From Leifsonia xyli (GTDB lineage: Bacteria > Actinomycetota > Actinomycetes > Actinomycetales > Microbacteriaceae): a stretch of 64,000 nucleotides of DNA. Shown here in pieces: positions 55,029 to 63,053 of this stretch. The first letter of the stretch is position 1; every line of letters begins with the position of its first letter. The position numbers and the translations under genes are program-made. The stretch is taken from positions 1 to 64,000 of the forward strand of contig QFQR01000009.1 of assembly GCA_003243275.1 (NCBI GenBank). The letters run 5' to 3'. The notes under the pieces were generated by a model that worked only from the letters and a program-made list of their open reading frames with translations, was not told the origin of the DNA and did no database searches.

Positions 55029-55658
55029 TCAGGCGGTCGAGGGCGGACGCACCCCGGCCGCCGGCAGGATCACCTTGTCGATGTTCGAGATCAGGAACTC
55101 GCGCGTGACGGGGCGCTGCAGCATGAGCACGTTGTACGACACGAGCGCCGGCCCGATGAGGATCAGCTTCTCGACGTCGACGTCGGGCGCCACCTCGCCG
55201 CGGGCGATCGCGCGTTCGAAGAAGACCCGGTTGACCGCGGCGCGGGGCTCGACGAGGGCGGCGTGCGCCGCATCCGCGAGCTCGGGATTGTCGGCGAGCA
55301 GCGACACCAACCCCGACATGATGCGCAGCTTGCGCTCGCCGTCGCGGATGGCGGGGGGCCGGATCATCGCCACCAGGTCGCCGCGCAGGGTGCCCGTGTC
55401 GGGCAGCGTGTCGGGGTCGAACTCGCCGGCCTTGAGGCATGCGACGGCGTCGAGCACGAGGGCCGACTTCGAAGGCCAGCGGCGGTAGAGGGTGGCCTTG
55501 CCCGCCTTGGCGCGGGCGGCGACCATGTCGACCGTCATCCCGTCGTATCCGGACTCGACGAGCACGTCGAGGGCGGCGTCCAGGATGTCCTGGTCGCGGC
55601 TGGGGTCGCGTTTGCGGCCGAGCTTCGGTCGGTCGTCGACGAGGTCGATCTGCGTCAT
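55029..55658 (-). CDS. TetR-family transcriptional regulator
   Basis: This 209-aa protein has the helix-turn-helix MTVDMVAARAKAGKATLYRR near residues 41-60, preceded by DQDILDAALDVLVESGYDG. The C-terminal domain is of the TetR_C type found next to MFS exporters. It is divergent from the exporter gene at 55744. Its likely operator in the 85-base spacer is ATTTCGAAACGAAT. It probably represses that exporter and senses its substrate. Confidence 0.9.
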   Translation of the reverse strand: MTQIDLVDDRPKLGRKRDPSRDQDILDAALDVLVESGYDGMTVDMVAARAKAGKATLYRRWPSKSALVLDAVACLKAGEFDPDTLPDTGTLRGDLVAMIRPPAIRDGERKLRIMSGLVSLLADNPELADAAHAALVEPRAAVNRVFFERAIARGEVAPDVDVEKLILIGPALVSYNVLMLQRPVTREFLISNIDKVILPAAGVRPPSTA

Positions 55659-55699
55659 TGCAGCCGCCTCCTTTCGCCGAACACGAGACTACCCGCTGA

Positions 55700-55743
55700 T
55701 TAATTTCGAAACGAATGATATCCGGAACTCAATAGTATCGTAT
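55700..55743. promoter_or_regulatory. Divergent promoter of TetR and MFS genes
   Basis: The imperfect inverted repeat ATTTCGAAACGAAT (55703-55716) is a candidate TetR operator. TAGTAT at 55733-55738 is a -10 element only five bases before the ATG at 55744, implying a leaderless message for the exporter. The region is AT-rich compared with its surroundings. Confidence 0.55.
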
Positions 55744-57255
55744 ATGCTGTCCCGCATGCCTGAATCCTCCACCCCGCCCACCGCCGCCGCGCCCGACCGC
55801 CGCAGGTGGATCACCCTCGTCGTCGTCGGGCTCGCCCAGCTGATGGTCGTGCTCGACGCCACCGTCGTGAACATCGCCCTCCCGTCGGCCCAGGCCGACC
55901 TCGGCTTCTCCGACGGCGGCCGCCAGTGGGTCATCACCGCCTACTCGCTCGCATTCGGCAGCCTGCTGCTGCTCGGCGGGCGTCTCTCCGATCTCATCGG
56001 CCGCAAGCGCACCTTCGTCATCGGACTCGTCGGCTTCGCCCTCGCCTCCGCGCTGGGAGGTGCGGCCGGCTCGTTCGAGCTGCTCGTCGCGGCCCGTGCC
56101 CTGCAGGGCGCCTTCGGTGCGCTGCTCGCGCCGACGGCCCTCGCGGTGCTCACCACGACCTTCGTCATCCCAAAGGAGCGCGCCCGCGCGTTCGGCGTCT
56201 TCGGTGCCATCGCCGGTGCGGGTGGCGCGTTCGGTCTGCTGCTCGGCGGCTTCCTGACGGAGTACCTCGACTGGCGCTGGAACCTCTACATCAACGTCCT
56301 CATCGCGCTTGTCGCCTTCGTCGGCGCCCTCGTCTTCGTGCCCTCGGTGCAGCGCACCGGCCCGCGGCCGAAGCTCGACCTGCCCGGCACCGTGCTCGTC
56401 TCTGGTGCGCTCTTCGGCATCGTCTACGGCTTCTCGAACGCGGAGACCGAGGGATGGGATTCGCCGCTCACCTGGGGGATGCTCTCCGGCGCCGCCGTGC
56501 TGCTCGTCGCCTTCGTGCTCTGGCAGCGCCGGGCGACGCATCCGCTGCTCCCCCTCTCGATCGCGCTCGACCGCAACCGCGCCGCCGCGTACAGCTCGGT
56601 GCTCATCGCGGGCGCCGGCATGTTCGGCATCTTCCTGTTCGTCACCTACTATCTGCAGGTCACGCTCGGCTACACGCCGATCCAGACCGGCCTCGCGTTC
56701 CTGCCGATGATCGGCATGCTCGTGCTCGCGGCGCAGCTCGGCACCAACCTGCTCGTGCCACGCCTCGGCCCCAAGGTGATGGTGCCTTCCGGGATGACGC
56801 TCGGCGTGATCGGCATGATCCTGCTGACCTCGCTCGACGAGAACAGCAGCTACGCGCCGCACATCCTGGTGCCGCTCATGGTGCTCGGTACGGCCATGGG
56901 CACGATCATGCCCGCGTCGATGCAGACCGCGACGCTCGGCGTCGACCGGCAGTTCGCGGGGGTCGCCTCGGCGCTCGTCAACACCAGCCAGCAGGTCGGC
57001 GGATCGATCGGCACGGCGCTCCTCAACACGCTCGCCGCCACCGCGGCGGCCGACTACCTCGCGGCGAACGCCCCGGTCACTCCGGACGTCGCGGTGCAGG
57101 CGGCGCTCAGCAGCTACGCGACCGCGTACTGGTGGGGCGCGGGCTTCTTCGCGATCGGCGCGGTGCTGTCGGGTCTGCTGTTCCGTCGACGCAACCAGGG
57201 TCTGTCGCTCGCCAATGCGCACCTGGCGGCGGAGTCGGCACCCGCCGCCGTCTGA
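55744..57255 (+). CDS. MFS transporter, DHA2 type
   Basis: This 503-aa protein has 14 predicted membrane helices. Motifs are VVLDATVVNIALPSAQADLG, LGGRLSDLIGRKRTFVIGLV and GGAFGLLLGGFLTEYLDWRW. It should export drugs or toxic metabolites, controlled by the divergent TetR. The ATG 55744 fits the leaderless promoter, and ATG 55756 is an alternative. The ending is Ala-rich. It is unrelated in sequence order to the exporter at 46717, so the two are separate paralogues. Confidence 0.92.
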   Translation: MLSRMPESSTPPTAAAPDRRRWITLVVVGLAQLMVVLDATVVNIALPSAQADLGFSDGGRQWVITAYSLAFGSLLLLGGRLSDLIGRKRTFVIGLVGFALASALGGAAGSFELLVAARALQGAFGALLAPTALAVLTTTFVIPKERARAFGVFGAIAGAGGAFGLLLGGFLTEYLDWRWNLYINVLIALVAFVGALVFVPSVQRTGPRPKLDLPGTVLVSGALFGIVYGFSNAETEGWDSPLTWGMLSGAAVLLVAFVLWQRRATHPLLPLSIALDRNRAAAYSSVLIAGAGMFGIFLFVTYYLQVTLGYTPIQTGLAFLPMIGMLVLAAQLGTNLLVPRLGPKVMVPSGMTLGVIGMILLTSLDENSSYAPHILVPLMVLGTAMGTIMPASMQTATLGVDRQFAGVASALVNTSQQVGGSIGTALLNTLAATAAADYLAANAPVTPDVAVQAALSSYATAYWWGAGFFAIGAVLSGLLFRRRNQGLSLANAHLAAESAPAAV

Positions 57256-57315
57256 CCGCACCGCTGCGGCGGCCGGGGGTCTCCTCGGTCGCCGCGGCGG
57301 CGTAGCCATGCCCGC

Positions 57316-57607
57316 GTGGCCGCCGCACCGAAGACCCGCCCGACCGACGCCGACGTCACCGCGTTCCTCGATGCCCTACACGAATACCACGGGCACGAAC
57401 GAGTGGTTCATCGGCTTCTCACCCCGGAAGGCGTCGCTCACCAGCTATGGCGTGCACGACGACTACGCGGAACGCGATCCGCTGTTCGACGAGCTCGGCC
57501 CGCACACGGTCGGCAGGAGCTGCCTCTCCCTGAAGCGCCTCGACGCCGTCGACCCCGAGGTGCTCGAGCGCCTCACCCGCCGCGCGTGGGAGCGCTGGAC
57601 CAGCTGA
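57316..57607 (+). pseudogene. DUF1801 family remnant with internal deletion
   Basis: GTG 57316 starts AAPKTRPTDADVTAFLDAL, the N-terminus of a DUF1801 protein. The C-terminal half, NEWFIGFSPRKASLTSYGV, PHTVGRSCLSLKRLDAVDPE and LTRRAWERW, lies in another frame from about 57383. About 50-60 residues normally found between the parts, including the YHYRY-like core, are missing. The result is a deletion with frameshift, so the gene is inactive. Its stop is ten bases from the purQ stop (convergent). Confidence 0.7.
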
Positions 57608-57617
57608 CGCGGCCCGC

Positions 57618-58322
57618 TCAGACGCGGGCGAGCACCGACTCGATCGCCGAGCGGAAGAAGACGAGTCCGTCGACGCCCGAGCGCATCGCATCCGCGGTGT
57701 CGGGGCCGAAGCCGGGCTCGGTCGCGTGCTCCGGATGCGGCATGAGGCCGACCACGTTGCCGCGTTCGTTCGTGAGGCCGGCGATGTCGCGGAGCGACCC
57801 GTTCGGGTTCACGTCGAGGTAGCGGAACGCGACGAGCCCCTCGCCCTCGAGCCGGTCGAGGGTCTCCTCGGTGGCGATGTAGCCGCCCTCGCCGTTCTTC
57901 AGCGGGATGACGATCTCGTCGCCCGCCGCGAAGCCCGAGGTCCAGGCGGTCGCCGCGTTCTCGACGCGCAGGCGCTGGTCGCGGCACACGAAGTCGCCGT
58001 GGTCGTTGCGGATGAGGCCGCCGGGCAGCAGTTGCGCCTCGACCAGGATCTGGAAGCCGTTGCAGATGCCGAGCACCGGCATCCCGGCGTTCGCGGCGTC
58101 GATCACCTCGGACATGATCGGCGAGTGTGCGGCGATCGCGCCGCAGCGCAGGTAGTCGCCGTAGCTGAAGCCGCCCGGCAGCACGATCGCGTCGACGCCC
58201 TGCAGGTCGTGGTCGCCGTGCCAGAGCGCGACCGCGTCACCGCCCGCGAGCCGCACGGCGCGCTGCGCGTCGCGGTCATCCAGCGAGCCGGGGAAGGTGA
58301 CGACCCCGATCCGCACCGCCAT
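57618..58322 (-). CDS. purQ: Phosphoribosylformylglycinamidine synthase, glutaminase subunit
   Basis: This 234-aa class I glutamine amidotransferase supplies ammonia to PurL. It has VRIGVVTFPGSLDDRDAQRA, VLPGGFSYGDYLRCGAIAAH and the nucleophile Cys in GICNGFQILVEAQLLPG. The triad His/Glu is in GLMPHPEHATEP. ATG 58322 overlaps the purS stop (ATGA), showing translational coupling. Confidence 0.97.
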   Translation of the reverse strand: MAVRIGVVTFPGSLDDRDAQRAVRLAGGDAVALWHGDHDLQGVDAIVLPGGFSYGDYLRCGAIAAHSPIMSEVIDAANAGMPVLGICNGFQILVEAQLLPGGLIRNDHGDFVCRDQRLRVENAATAWTSGFAAGDEIVIPLKNGEGGYIATEETLDRLEGEGLVAFRYLDVNPNGSLRDIAGLTNERGNVVGLMPHPEHATEPGFGPDTADAMRSGVDGLVFFRSAIESVLARV

Positions 58323-58567
58323 CAGGCGACCTTCACGGCGACGACGTCTTCGATGACCTGGTTGGAGAGGAACTCCTCCGCGAGTCGCTGCGCCTCGGCG
58401 AGCACCGCATCCGTCACCTCGCCGTCGACCGTCAGCTCGAAGCGCTTGCCGATGCGCACCTCGCTGAACGTGGTCGAGCCCTGCTTGGCGATGGCCCCCG
58501 AGGTGGCCTTGCCTGCCGGGTCGAGCAGTTCGGGCTTCGGCATGACCTCGACGACGATGGTGGGCAC
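58322..58567 (-). CDS. purS: Phosphoribosylformylglycinamidine synthase subunit PurS
   Basis: This 81-aa protein has PTIVVEVMPKPELLDPAGKA, SEVRIGKRFELTV and RLAEEFLSNQVIEDVVAVKV, typical of PurS. PurS is the small subunit that assembles PurL and PurQ. It is the first gene of the purS-purQ pair and overlaps purQ by four bases. The upstream gene (kinase) ends 37 bases away in the same direction. Confidence 0.96.
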   Translation of the reverse strand: MPTIVVEVMPKPELLDPAGKATSGAIAKQGSTTFSEVRIGKRFELTVDGEVTDAVLAEAQRLAEEFLSNQVIEDVVAVKVA

Positions 58568-58604
58568 GGACGACTCCCGGGGTTTCGAGGGGCGGGGAAC
58601 GGCC

Positions 58605-59219
58605 TCAGTCTACGGCCAGCAGCACCTCGGCCCGGTCGGCACCGCGGCGGATGAGGGCCGCGTTGGCCTCGTCGGGTCCGGTCGCCCAGGCGCGCGCCGC
58701 ATCGGGGGTCTTGCCGTGCGCCACATGGCGCGCCACGAGCCGGTCGAGGCGGATGCGCGGGTCGATCGCGAGGTAGGCGCGCACATCGAGCAGGGCAGCC
58801 ACGCCCTCCCAGCCGTCCGCGTCGTGCAGCAGGTAGTTGCCCTCGACGAGCACGATGCGATGCTCCGGACGGATGCCGACCGCCCCCGGCACCGCCTCCT
58901 CCACCTCGCGGTCGAAACCGGGTGCCGCGACCTCGCCCGCGTCGCGCCGCACCGCGGCCAGCACCGCGCGGAAGCCCGCGACGTCGAAGGTGTCGGGGGC
59001 GCCCATCCGCTCGCGTCGGCCGAGCTCGACCAGGCGGGACTGCGGCAGGTGGAAGCCGTCCATGGGGAGCACCACGGCATCCGGTGCGAGCGCGGCGGCG
59101 AGGTGGGCGGCGAGCGTCGACTTGCCGGAACCCGGCTCGCCCGCGATGCCGACGAGGAGGCGTGCCTGGCCGGTGGTCGCGCGCTCCCGCAGCAGCGTCG
59201 CGAACTCGGCCGGCGTCAC
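58605..59219 (-). CDS. P-loop nucleoside/pantothenate kinase-like protein
   Basis: This 204-aa protein has the Walker A motif VGIAGEPGSGKSTLAAHLAA near residue 24, then VVLPMDGFHLPQSRLVELGR and RIVLVEGNYLLHD. This pattern matches the uridine kinase/panK/fructose kinase-like family (PRK09270 type). The exact substrate cannot be told. The GTG at 59219 is the start that gives the common N-terminus before the P-loop. It is followed by purS on the same strand. Confidence 0.82.
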   Translation of the reverse strand: MTPAEFATLLRERATTGQARLLVGIAGEPGSGKSTLAAHLAAALAPDAVVLPMDGFHLPQSRLVELGRRERMGAPDTFDVAGFRAVLAAVRRDAGEVAAPGFDREVEEAVPGAVGIRPEHRIVLVEGNYLLHDADGWEGVAALLDVRAYLAIDPRIRLDRLVARHVAHGKTPDAARAWATGPDEANAALIRRGADRAEVLLAVD

Positions 59220-59226
59220 GCGGGGG

Positions 59227-60009
59227 TCACCTCTCGTCGCGGTGGCCCGCGTCGGCGATCGCGTCGAGTCCGCGCGGCCAGGCGTCGTCCATCGCCCAGC
59301 GCGCCCAGTCGGCGTACCCGGAGGCGGACGGGTGGAAGCGGTCGCTCGCGAAGAAGTCGGGGCCGTAGGGGGGTGGCACCACATCCGTGATCATCCAGCG
59401 CGGGTCGCGCGCCACGACGAGCCGGGCCGCGCGCTCGAGGTTGCGCGAGTGCCGGTAGAGGGTGGTGCGCAGCGGCTCGGGCAGCAGTTCGAAGCGGATG
59501 AAGATGGGCAGGTTCGCCACCAGGATGCGCGCCTCCGGCAGGCGGTCGCTGAGCGTTTCGAGCAGGGTGCGCAGGTCGCGCGCGAAGGCGACGGCGGAGC
59601 GGGCGTGCAGGGCGTCGTTGGCGCCGAGCGTGACGAACACCAGGTCGGCGGGCCGGGCGAGCACGTCGGTCAGGTGCCGCTCCAGGAACTGGCGCGTGTC
59701 GGCGCCGTTCTCGCCGACCGCCCGCCAGATCACGCCGCGGCCGGTGCGGGCGTTCAGCTCGCGCGCGAGCGAGCCGGGCAGCGCCTCGTCCTGGGTGGCG
59801 GCGCCGGTGCCGGCGGCGGTGGAGTCGCCCGCCACGAGCAGTCGCAGCGGGTCGGGGCCGGCGAGCTTGCCCTCCCAGGGCTGCGCCGCATCCGGAAGCC
59901 GCTCGACGGTGGCTTCGAGTTGCTTCTTCTGGCTCAGGATGCGCGGTCCGTGCAGCACGAGGTAGGCGCGGCTCGCGCGCAGGCCTCGGGGTTCGACGGG
60001 GTCGGTCAC
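59227..60009 (-). CDS. SGNH/GDSL-family hydrolase
   Basis: This 260-aa protein has block I LLVAGDSTAAGTGAATQDEA (catalytic Ser in GDST), block III VFVTLGANDALHA (Gly/Asn) and block V SDRFHPSASGYADWARWAM (Asp-His pair). It should hydrolyse an ester or lipid. There is no signal peptide, so it is probably cytoplasmic. It is divergent from the HdeD-lipase fusion at 60070, with only 60 bases between them. The GTG start at 60009 fits. Confidence 0.85.
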   Translation of the reverse strand: MTDPVEPRGLRASRAYLVLHGPRILSQKKQLEATVERLPDAAQPWEGKLAGPDPLRLLVAGDSTAAGTGAATQDEALPGSLARELNARTGRGVIWRAVGENGADTRQFLERHLTDVLARPADLVFVTLGANDALHARSAVAFARDLRTLLETLSDRLPEARILVANLPIFIRFELLPEPLRTTLYRHSRNLERAARLVVARDPRWMITDVVPPPYGPDFFASDRFHPSASGYADWARWAMDDAWPRGLDAIADAGHRDER

Positions 60010-60069
60010 GCTGCGAGTGTAGGTGAGCGGGGCTCGACGGACGCTGTGCCGCGCTCGTAGCCTGAGCGT

Positions 60070-61893
60070 ATGGATGCGCAGGGGTCGGGGCACCGCACCG
60101 TGTGGGGCGCTCTGCCTCGCCTCCTGAGCGGGGTGCCCGCCTGGTTGCGACTCGCGCTGGGGCTCGGGCTCGTGGTGCTCGGGACGCTGCTGATCACCCG
60201 ACCGCTCAGCTCGGCCATGGTGCTCGCGGTGCTGATCGGGGTCAGCTGCATCGTCTCGGGCCTGCTCGACGTGCTCGGCGCGAGGGATGCCGCCCCGGAT
60301 GCCGCCCCACGCCGAATCGCGGTGCGCCGTATCGCCGGGGCGCTCTGGATCCTGGTGGGCGTCGTGATCCTCGGCTGGCTCTCCTGGAGCATCGCGCTGC
60401 TGCCGTTCCTGCTGGCCGGGGTGCTCGCGGTCGGCGGGATCGCCTCCCTCACCGCGGTGCTGCGCGGGCGCGCCTCCGAGCGGGTGCTGGCCGGCGTCGG
60501 CGGCCTCGTGCAGCTGGTGTTCGCGGCGCTGACCGTGCTGTGGCCTGAGCTCACCCTCGTGGTCGTCGCGGCGCTCTTCGGGGTGCGTACGGTCGTCTTC
60601 GGGGCGACCCTCGCGGTGCGTGCCGGCTTCGCGCTCGCGAACCGGGATGCCGTGCCGGTGCGCTGGGCGCGGCGCTTCGCGAACCCGCTGCGCTGGGTGG
60701 CCGCGGGTGTGCTCGTGGTGCTCGCGGCGGGTTCCGTGTGGGTGAGCGCCGAACTGCGCTCCGGGTCGCCCGTGGTGGACGCCTTCTACAGCCCGCCGGC
60801 GGATGCGCCGCTCACCCCCGGCGCGCTCCTGCGGGAGGAGGGCTGGCCGGGCACGCCGCCCGCCGACGCATCCGTCGAGCGGATCCTCTACACGACGACC
60901 GACCTCCGCGGCGATCCGGCGTTCGCGAGCGCGATCGTCGTGGTGCCCGACGTGCTGCCGGTGGTGCCCGCCCCGGTGCTCGTCTGGAACCACGGAACGA
61001 CGGGCGTCGCGCGCTCCTGCGCCCCCAGCCTGATGCCCGACATGTTCGAGATCCAGGGCATCCCGGCGGTCGAGGAGGCGATCGCGCGCGGCTGGGTGGT
61101 CGTGGCGACCGACTACTCGGGGCAGGGTACGCCGGGTAACTTCCCGTATCTGATCGGCGAGGGCGAAGCGCGCTCCGCACTCGACGGGGTGCGCGCGGCG
61201 CGACAGCTCGACGGGCTCTCGCTGTCCGACCGCGTCGCCGTCTGGGGCCATTCCCAGGGCGGGCACGCGGCGCTCTGGACCTCGGCCATCGCTGCCGACT
61301 ACGCGCCCGAGCTCGACATCGTCGGCACCGTCGCGATGTCGCCCGCGGCATCGCCGCTCGGCCTCGCGAAGCAGCTCGAGGCATCCGGCATCCGAGGCGC
61401 GTACGGCGTGGTCGCCTCGTGGGTGCTCGTGCCGTACTCGCGCAGCTACCCGGATGTGCGGGTCGCCGACTACGTGGCCCTGCCCGGCCGCGGGCTCGTC
61501 TACGAGTTCGCGAGCAGGTGCGGCTCGAGCGAGCTGCTCACCTCGGTGCTCGCCGCATCCGCTCTGGGTCGCGACCAGTCGCTCTACGCCGACGACTTCA
61601 CCGAGGGGGTCTTCGGCGACCGGCTCGCCGAGAACGAGACCCTGGGGCCTTTCCCCTCACCGCTGTTCATCGGCTGGGGATCCGACGACGAGGTGATCTC
61701 GGCCGGGCTGCAGCGCGAGTACACGGCGGCGCTGTGCGCGACGGGCTTCGCCTACGAGTACCGCGAGTACCGCGGCTTCACTCACATGTCGGTGCTGTCG
61801 GCGCCCTCGACGCTTCCGGATGACGCGGTCGCCTGGACGGCGGCGCGCTTCGCGGGCGAGCCCGCGGCCGTCGACTCCTGCTCTTCGGGCTGA
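60070..61893 (+). CDS. Fusion of HdeD-like membrane domain and secretory-lipase-like alpha/beta hydrolase
   Basis: This 607-aa protein has two parts. Residues about 20-230 hold six or seven membrane helices of HdeD/DUF308 type (LRLALGLGLVVLGTLLITRP, LWILVGVVILGWLSWSIALL). The rest is an alpha/beta hydrolase of the LIP/secretory-lipase type: VPAPVLVWNHGTTGVARSCA, the nucleophile elbow WGHSQGGHAALW, and YREYRGFTHMSV with the catalytic His. The membrane part would anchor the hydrolase facing outside. The stop codon overlaps a perfect 26-bp palindrome. Confidence 0.82.
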   Translation: MDAQGSGHRTVWGALPRLLSGVPAWLRLALGLGLVVLGTLLITRPLSSAMVLAVLIGVSCIVSGLLDVLGARDAAPDAAPRRIAVRRIAGALWILVGVVILGWLSWSIALLPFLLAGVLAVGGIASLTAVLRGRASERVLAGVGGLVQLVFAALTVLWPELTLVVVAALFGVRTVVFGATLAVRAGFALANRDAVPVRWARRFANPLRWVAAGVLVVLAAGSVWVSAELRSGSPVVDAFYSPPADAPLTPGALLREEGWPGTPPADASVERILYTTTDLRGDPAFASAIVVVPDVLPVVPAPVLVWNHGTTGVARSCAPSLMPDMFEIQGIPAVEEAIARGWVVVATDYSGQGTPGNFPYLIGEGEARSALDGVRAARQLDGLSLSDRVAVWGHSQGGHAALWTSAIAADYAPELDIVGTVAMSPAASPLGLAKQLEASGIRGAYGVVASWVLVPYSRSYPDVRVADYVALPGRGLVYEFASRCGSSELLTSVLAASALGRDQSLYADDFTEGVFGDRLAENETLGPFPSPLFIGWGSDDEVISAGLQREYTAALCATGFAYEYREYRGFTHMSVLSAPSTLPDDAVAWTAARFAGEPAAVDSCSSG

Positions 61894-61955
61894 TGTTGCG
61901 GTTTCGGCGCTGTGTGCGCCGCGCGCGCGGCACACAGCGCCGAAACCGCAACATC
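61892..61955. repeat. Palindrome family 6
   Basis: The 26-bp arms 61892-61917 (GATGTTGCGGTTTCGGCGCT...) and 61930-61955 are perfect, with a 12-base GC-only loop. The left arm begins with the GA of the lipase stop codon. It lies between convergent genes. Confidence 0.9.
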
Positions 61956-61964
61956 CGCGGGGGC

Positions 61965-62843
61965 TCAGCCGCGGCCCGGCACCGTCACGAGGATGCGGTT
62001 CGCCCACGGGTCCTCGAGCTCGACCGTGCGGCCGTCGTCGCGCGAGCGGATGCCGGCGTGCGCGAGACGCTCGCCGAGCTCGCCCAGGCTGTCGGCATCC
62101 GGAACCTCGATGTCGACCCGGCCGAGCCCGAGCGTCGCCTGCCGCCTGCCCGCCCCGCGCGAGTTCCACACGTTCATCGCCATGTGGTGGTGGTAGCCGC
62201 CGGCGCTCACGAAGAGCGCCTGGTCGCCGTAGTCGAAGGTCTCGTCGAAACCGAGGGCGTCGACGTAGAAAGCGCGCGCCGTCGCGGTGTCGCCGACCGA
62301 GAGGTGCACGTGGCCGACGCGCGCGTCGCCGGGCAGCGGGGCTGCGCGACCCTCCTCGGTGAGGTGCTCGGCGAGGAAGCGGTTGGGGTCGAGGTAGATG
62401 ACGCCCATCTCGACGGTGCCGTGCGCCCAGCTCCATCCGCTGCGGTCGCGGTCCCAGTAGAGCTCGACGCCGTTGCCCTCCGGGTCGTCGAAGTAGAAGG
62501 CGTTGCTGACGGTGTGGTCGGAGGAGCCGGTGAAGGTGCCCGGACGCTTCTGGGCGACCGAGTAGACGGCCGCGGCGAGCGCTGCGCGGGTGTCGAACAG
62601 GATCGCGGTGTGGAAGAGGCCCGCCTCGCGGGGGCCCGCGTGGCGCAGCTCGGGCGTGTGCACGAGGATCACGACCGGCCGCCCGGTTTCGGCGCGCCCC
62701 AGCGAGACGCGGGGGCCGGATGCGTCGAGCACGTCGAGGCCGATCGCGTCGCGGTAGTAGGCGGTCATCGCGTCGAGATCGGCCACGTTGAGGGTGACCG
62801 CGCCCATGGCGGTGTCGGCGGCGAGGCGAGGGGTGTCGGTCAT
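61965..62843 (-). CDS. VOC-family dioxygenase/glyoxalase-like protein
   Basis: This 292-aa protein consists of two vicinal-oxygen-chelate modules. The first contains GAVTLNVADLDAMTAYYRDA with the His position lost to Leu, and GLFHTAILFDTRAALAAAVY with FYFDDPEGNGVELYWDR. The second has VGHVHLSVGDTATARAFYVD and GGYHHHMAMNVWNSRGAG. The layout is that of CatE/YfiE catechol 2,3-dioxygenase-like proteins of bacilli and actinobacteria. The metal ligands would be the His in GHVHLSV, the His in GGYHHHMAM and a Glu. Substrate is unknown. A MarR-like TTGTTGCATCAAGTATGTTG sequence lies upstream. Confidence 0.82.
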   Translation of the reverse strand: MTDTPRLAADTAMGAVTLNVADLDAMTAYYRDAIGLDVLDASGPRVSLGRAETGRPVVILVHTPELRHAGPREAGLFHTAILFDTRAALAAAVYSVAQKRPGTFTGSSDHTVSNAFYFDDPEGNGVELYWDRDRSGWSWAHGTVEMGVIYLDPNRFLAEHLTEEGRAAPLPGDARVGHVHLSVGDTATARAFYVDALGFDETFDYGDQALFVSAGGYHHHMAMNVWNSRGAGRRQATLGLGRVDIEVPDADSLGELGERLAHAGIRSRDDGRTVELEDPWANRILVTVPGRG

Positions 62844-62901
62844 GTCAGGATCAACATACTTGATGCAACAACTATTCCGCGAGTCCAACTGAGGTGCGGG
62901 G
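62844..62901. promoter_or_regulatory. Promoter region of the VOC gene
   Basis: An AT-rich stretch with TTGTTGCATCAAGTATGTTG on the minus strand precedes the VOC start by about 10 bases. It could be a MarR-type operator combined with a promoter, but no MarR gene is visible here. Confidence 0.4.
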
Positions 62902-63043
62902 GGTCTCGATACACCGCGCTGCGCGCGGCACTCGACCAGCGGGAGCGGGCGACCCGCGCGGCACACACCCACCGCGGGCCGAGCAGCGCCGGAGGCCCGC
63001 ACCCACCGCTGGTTGAGTAGCGCCGCAGGCGCGTATCGAAACC
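62902..63043. repeat. REP-like cluster (subtypes B and A)
   Basis: Subtype B (62902-62943, GGTCTCGATACACCGC...CTCGACCAGCGGG) is followed after 62 bases by a subtype A unit in inverted orientation (63006-63043, CCGCTGGTTGAGTAGCGCCG...GTATCGAAACC). The cluster lies between the VOC and purC genes on the minus strand. Confidence 0.8.
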
Positions 63044-63053
63044 GGCGACGCCG

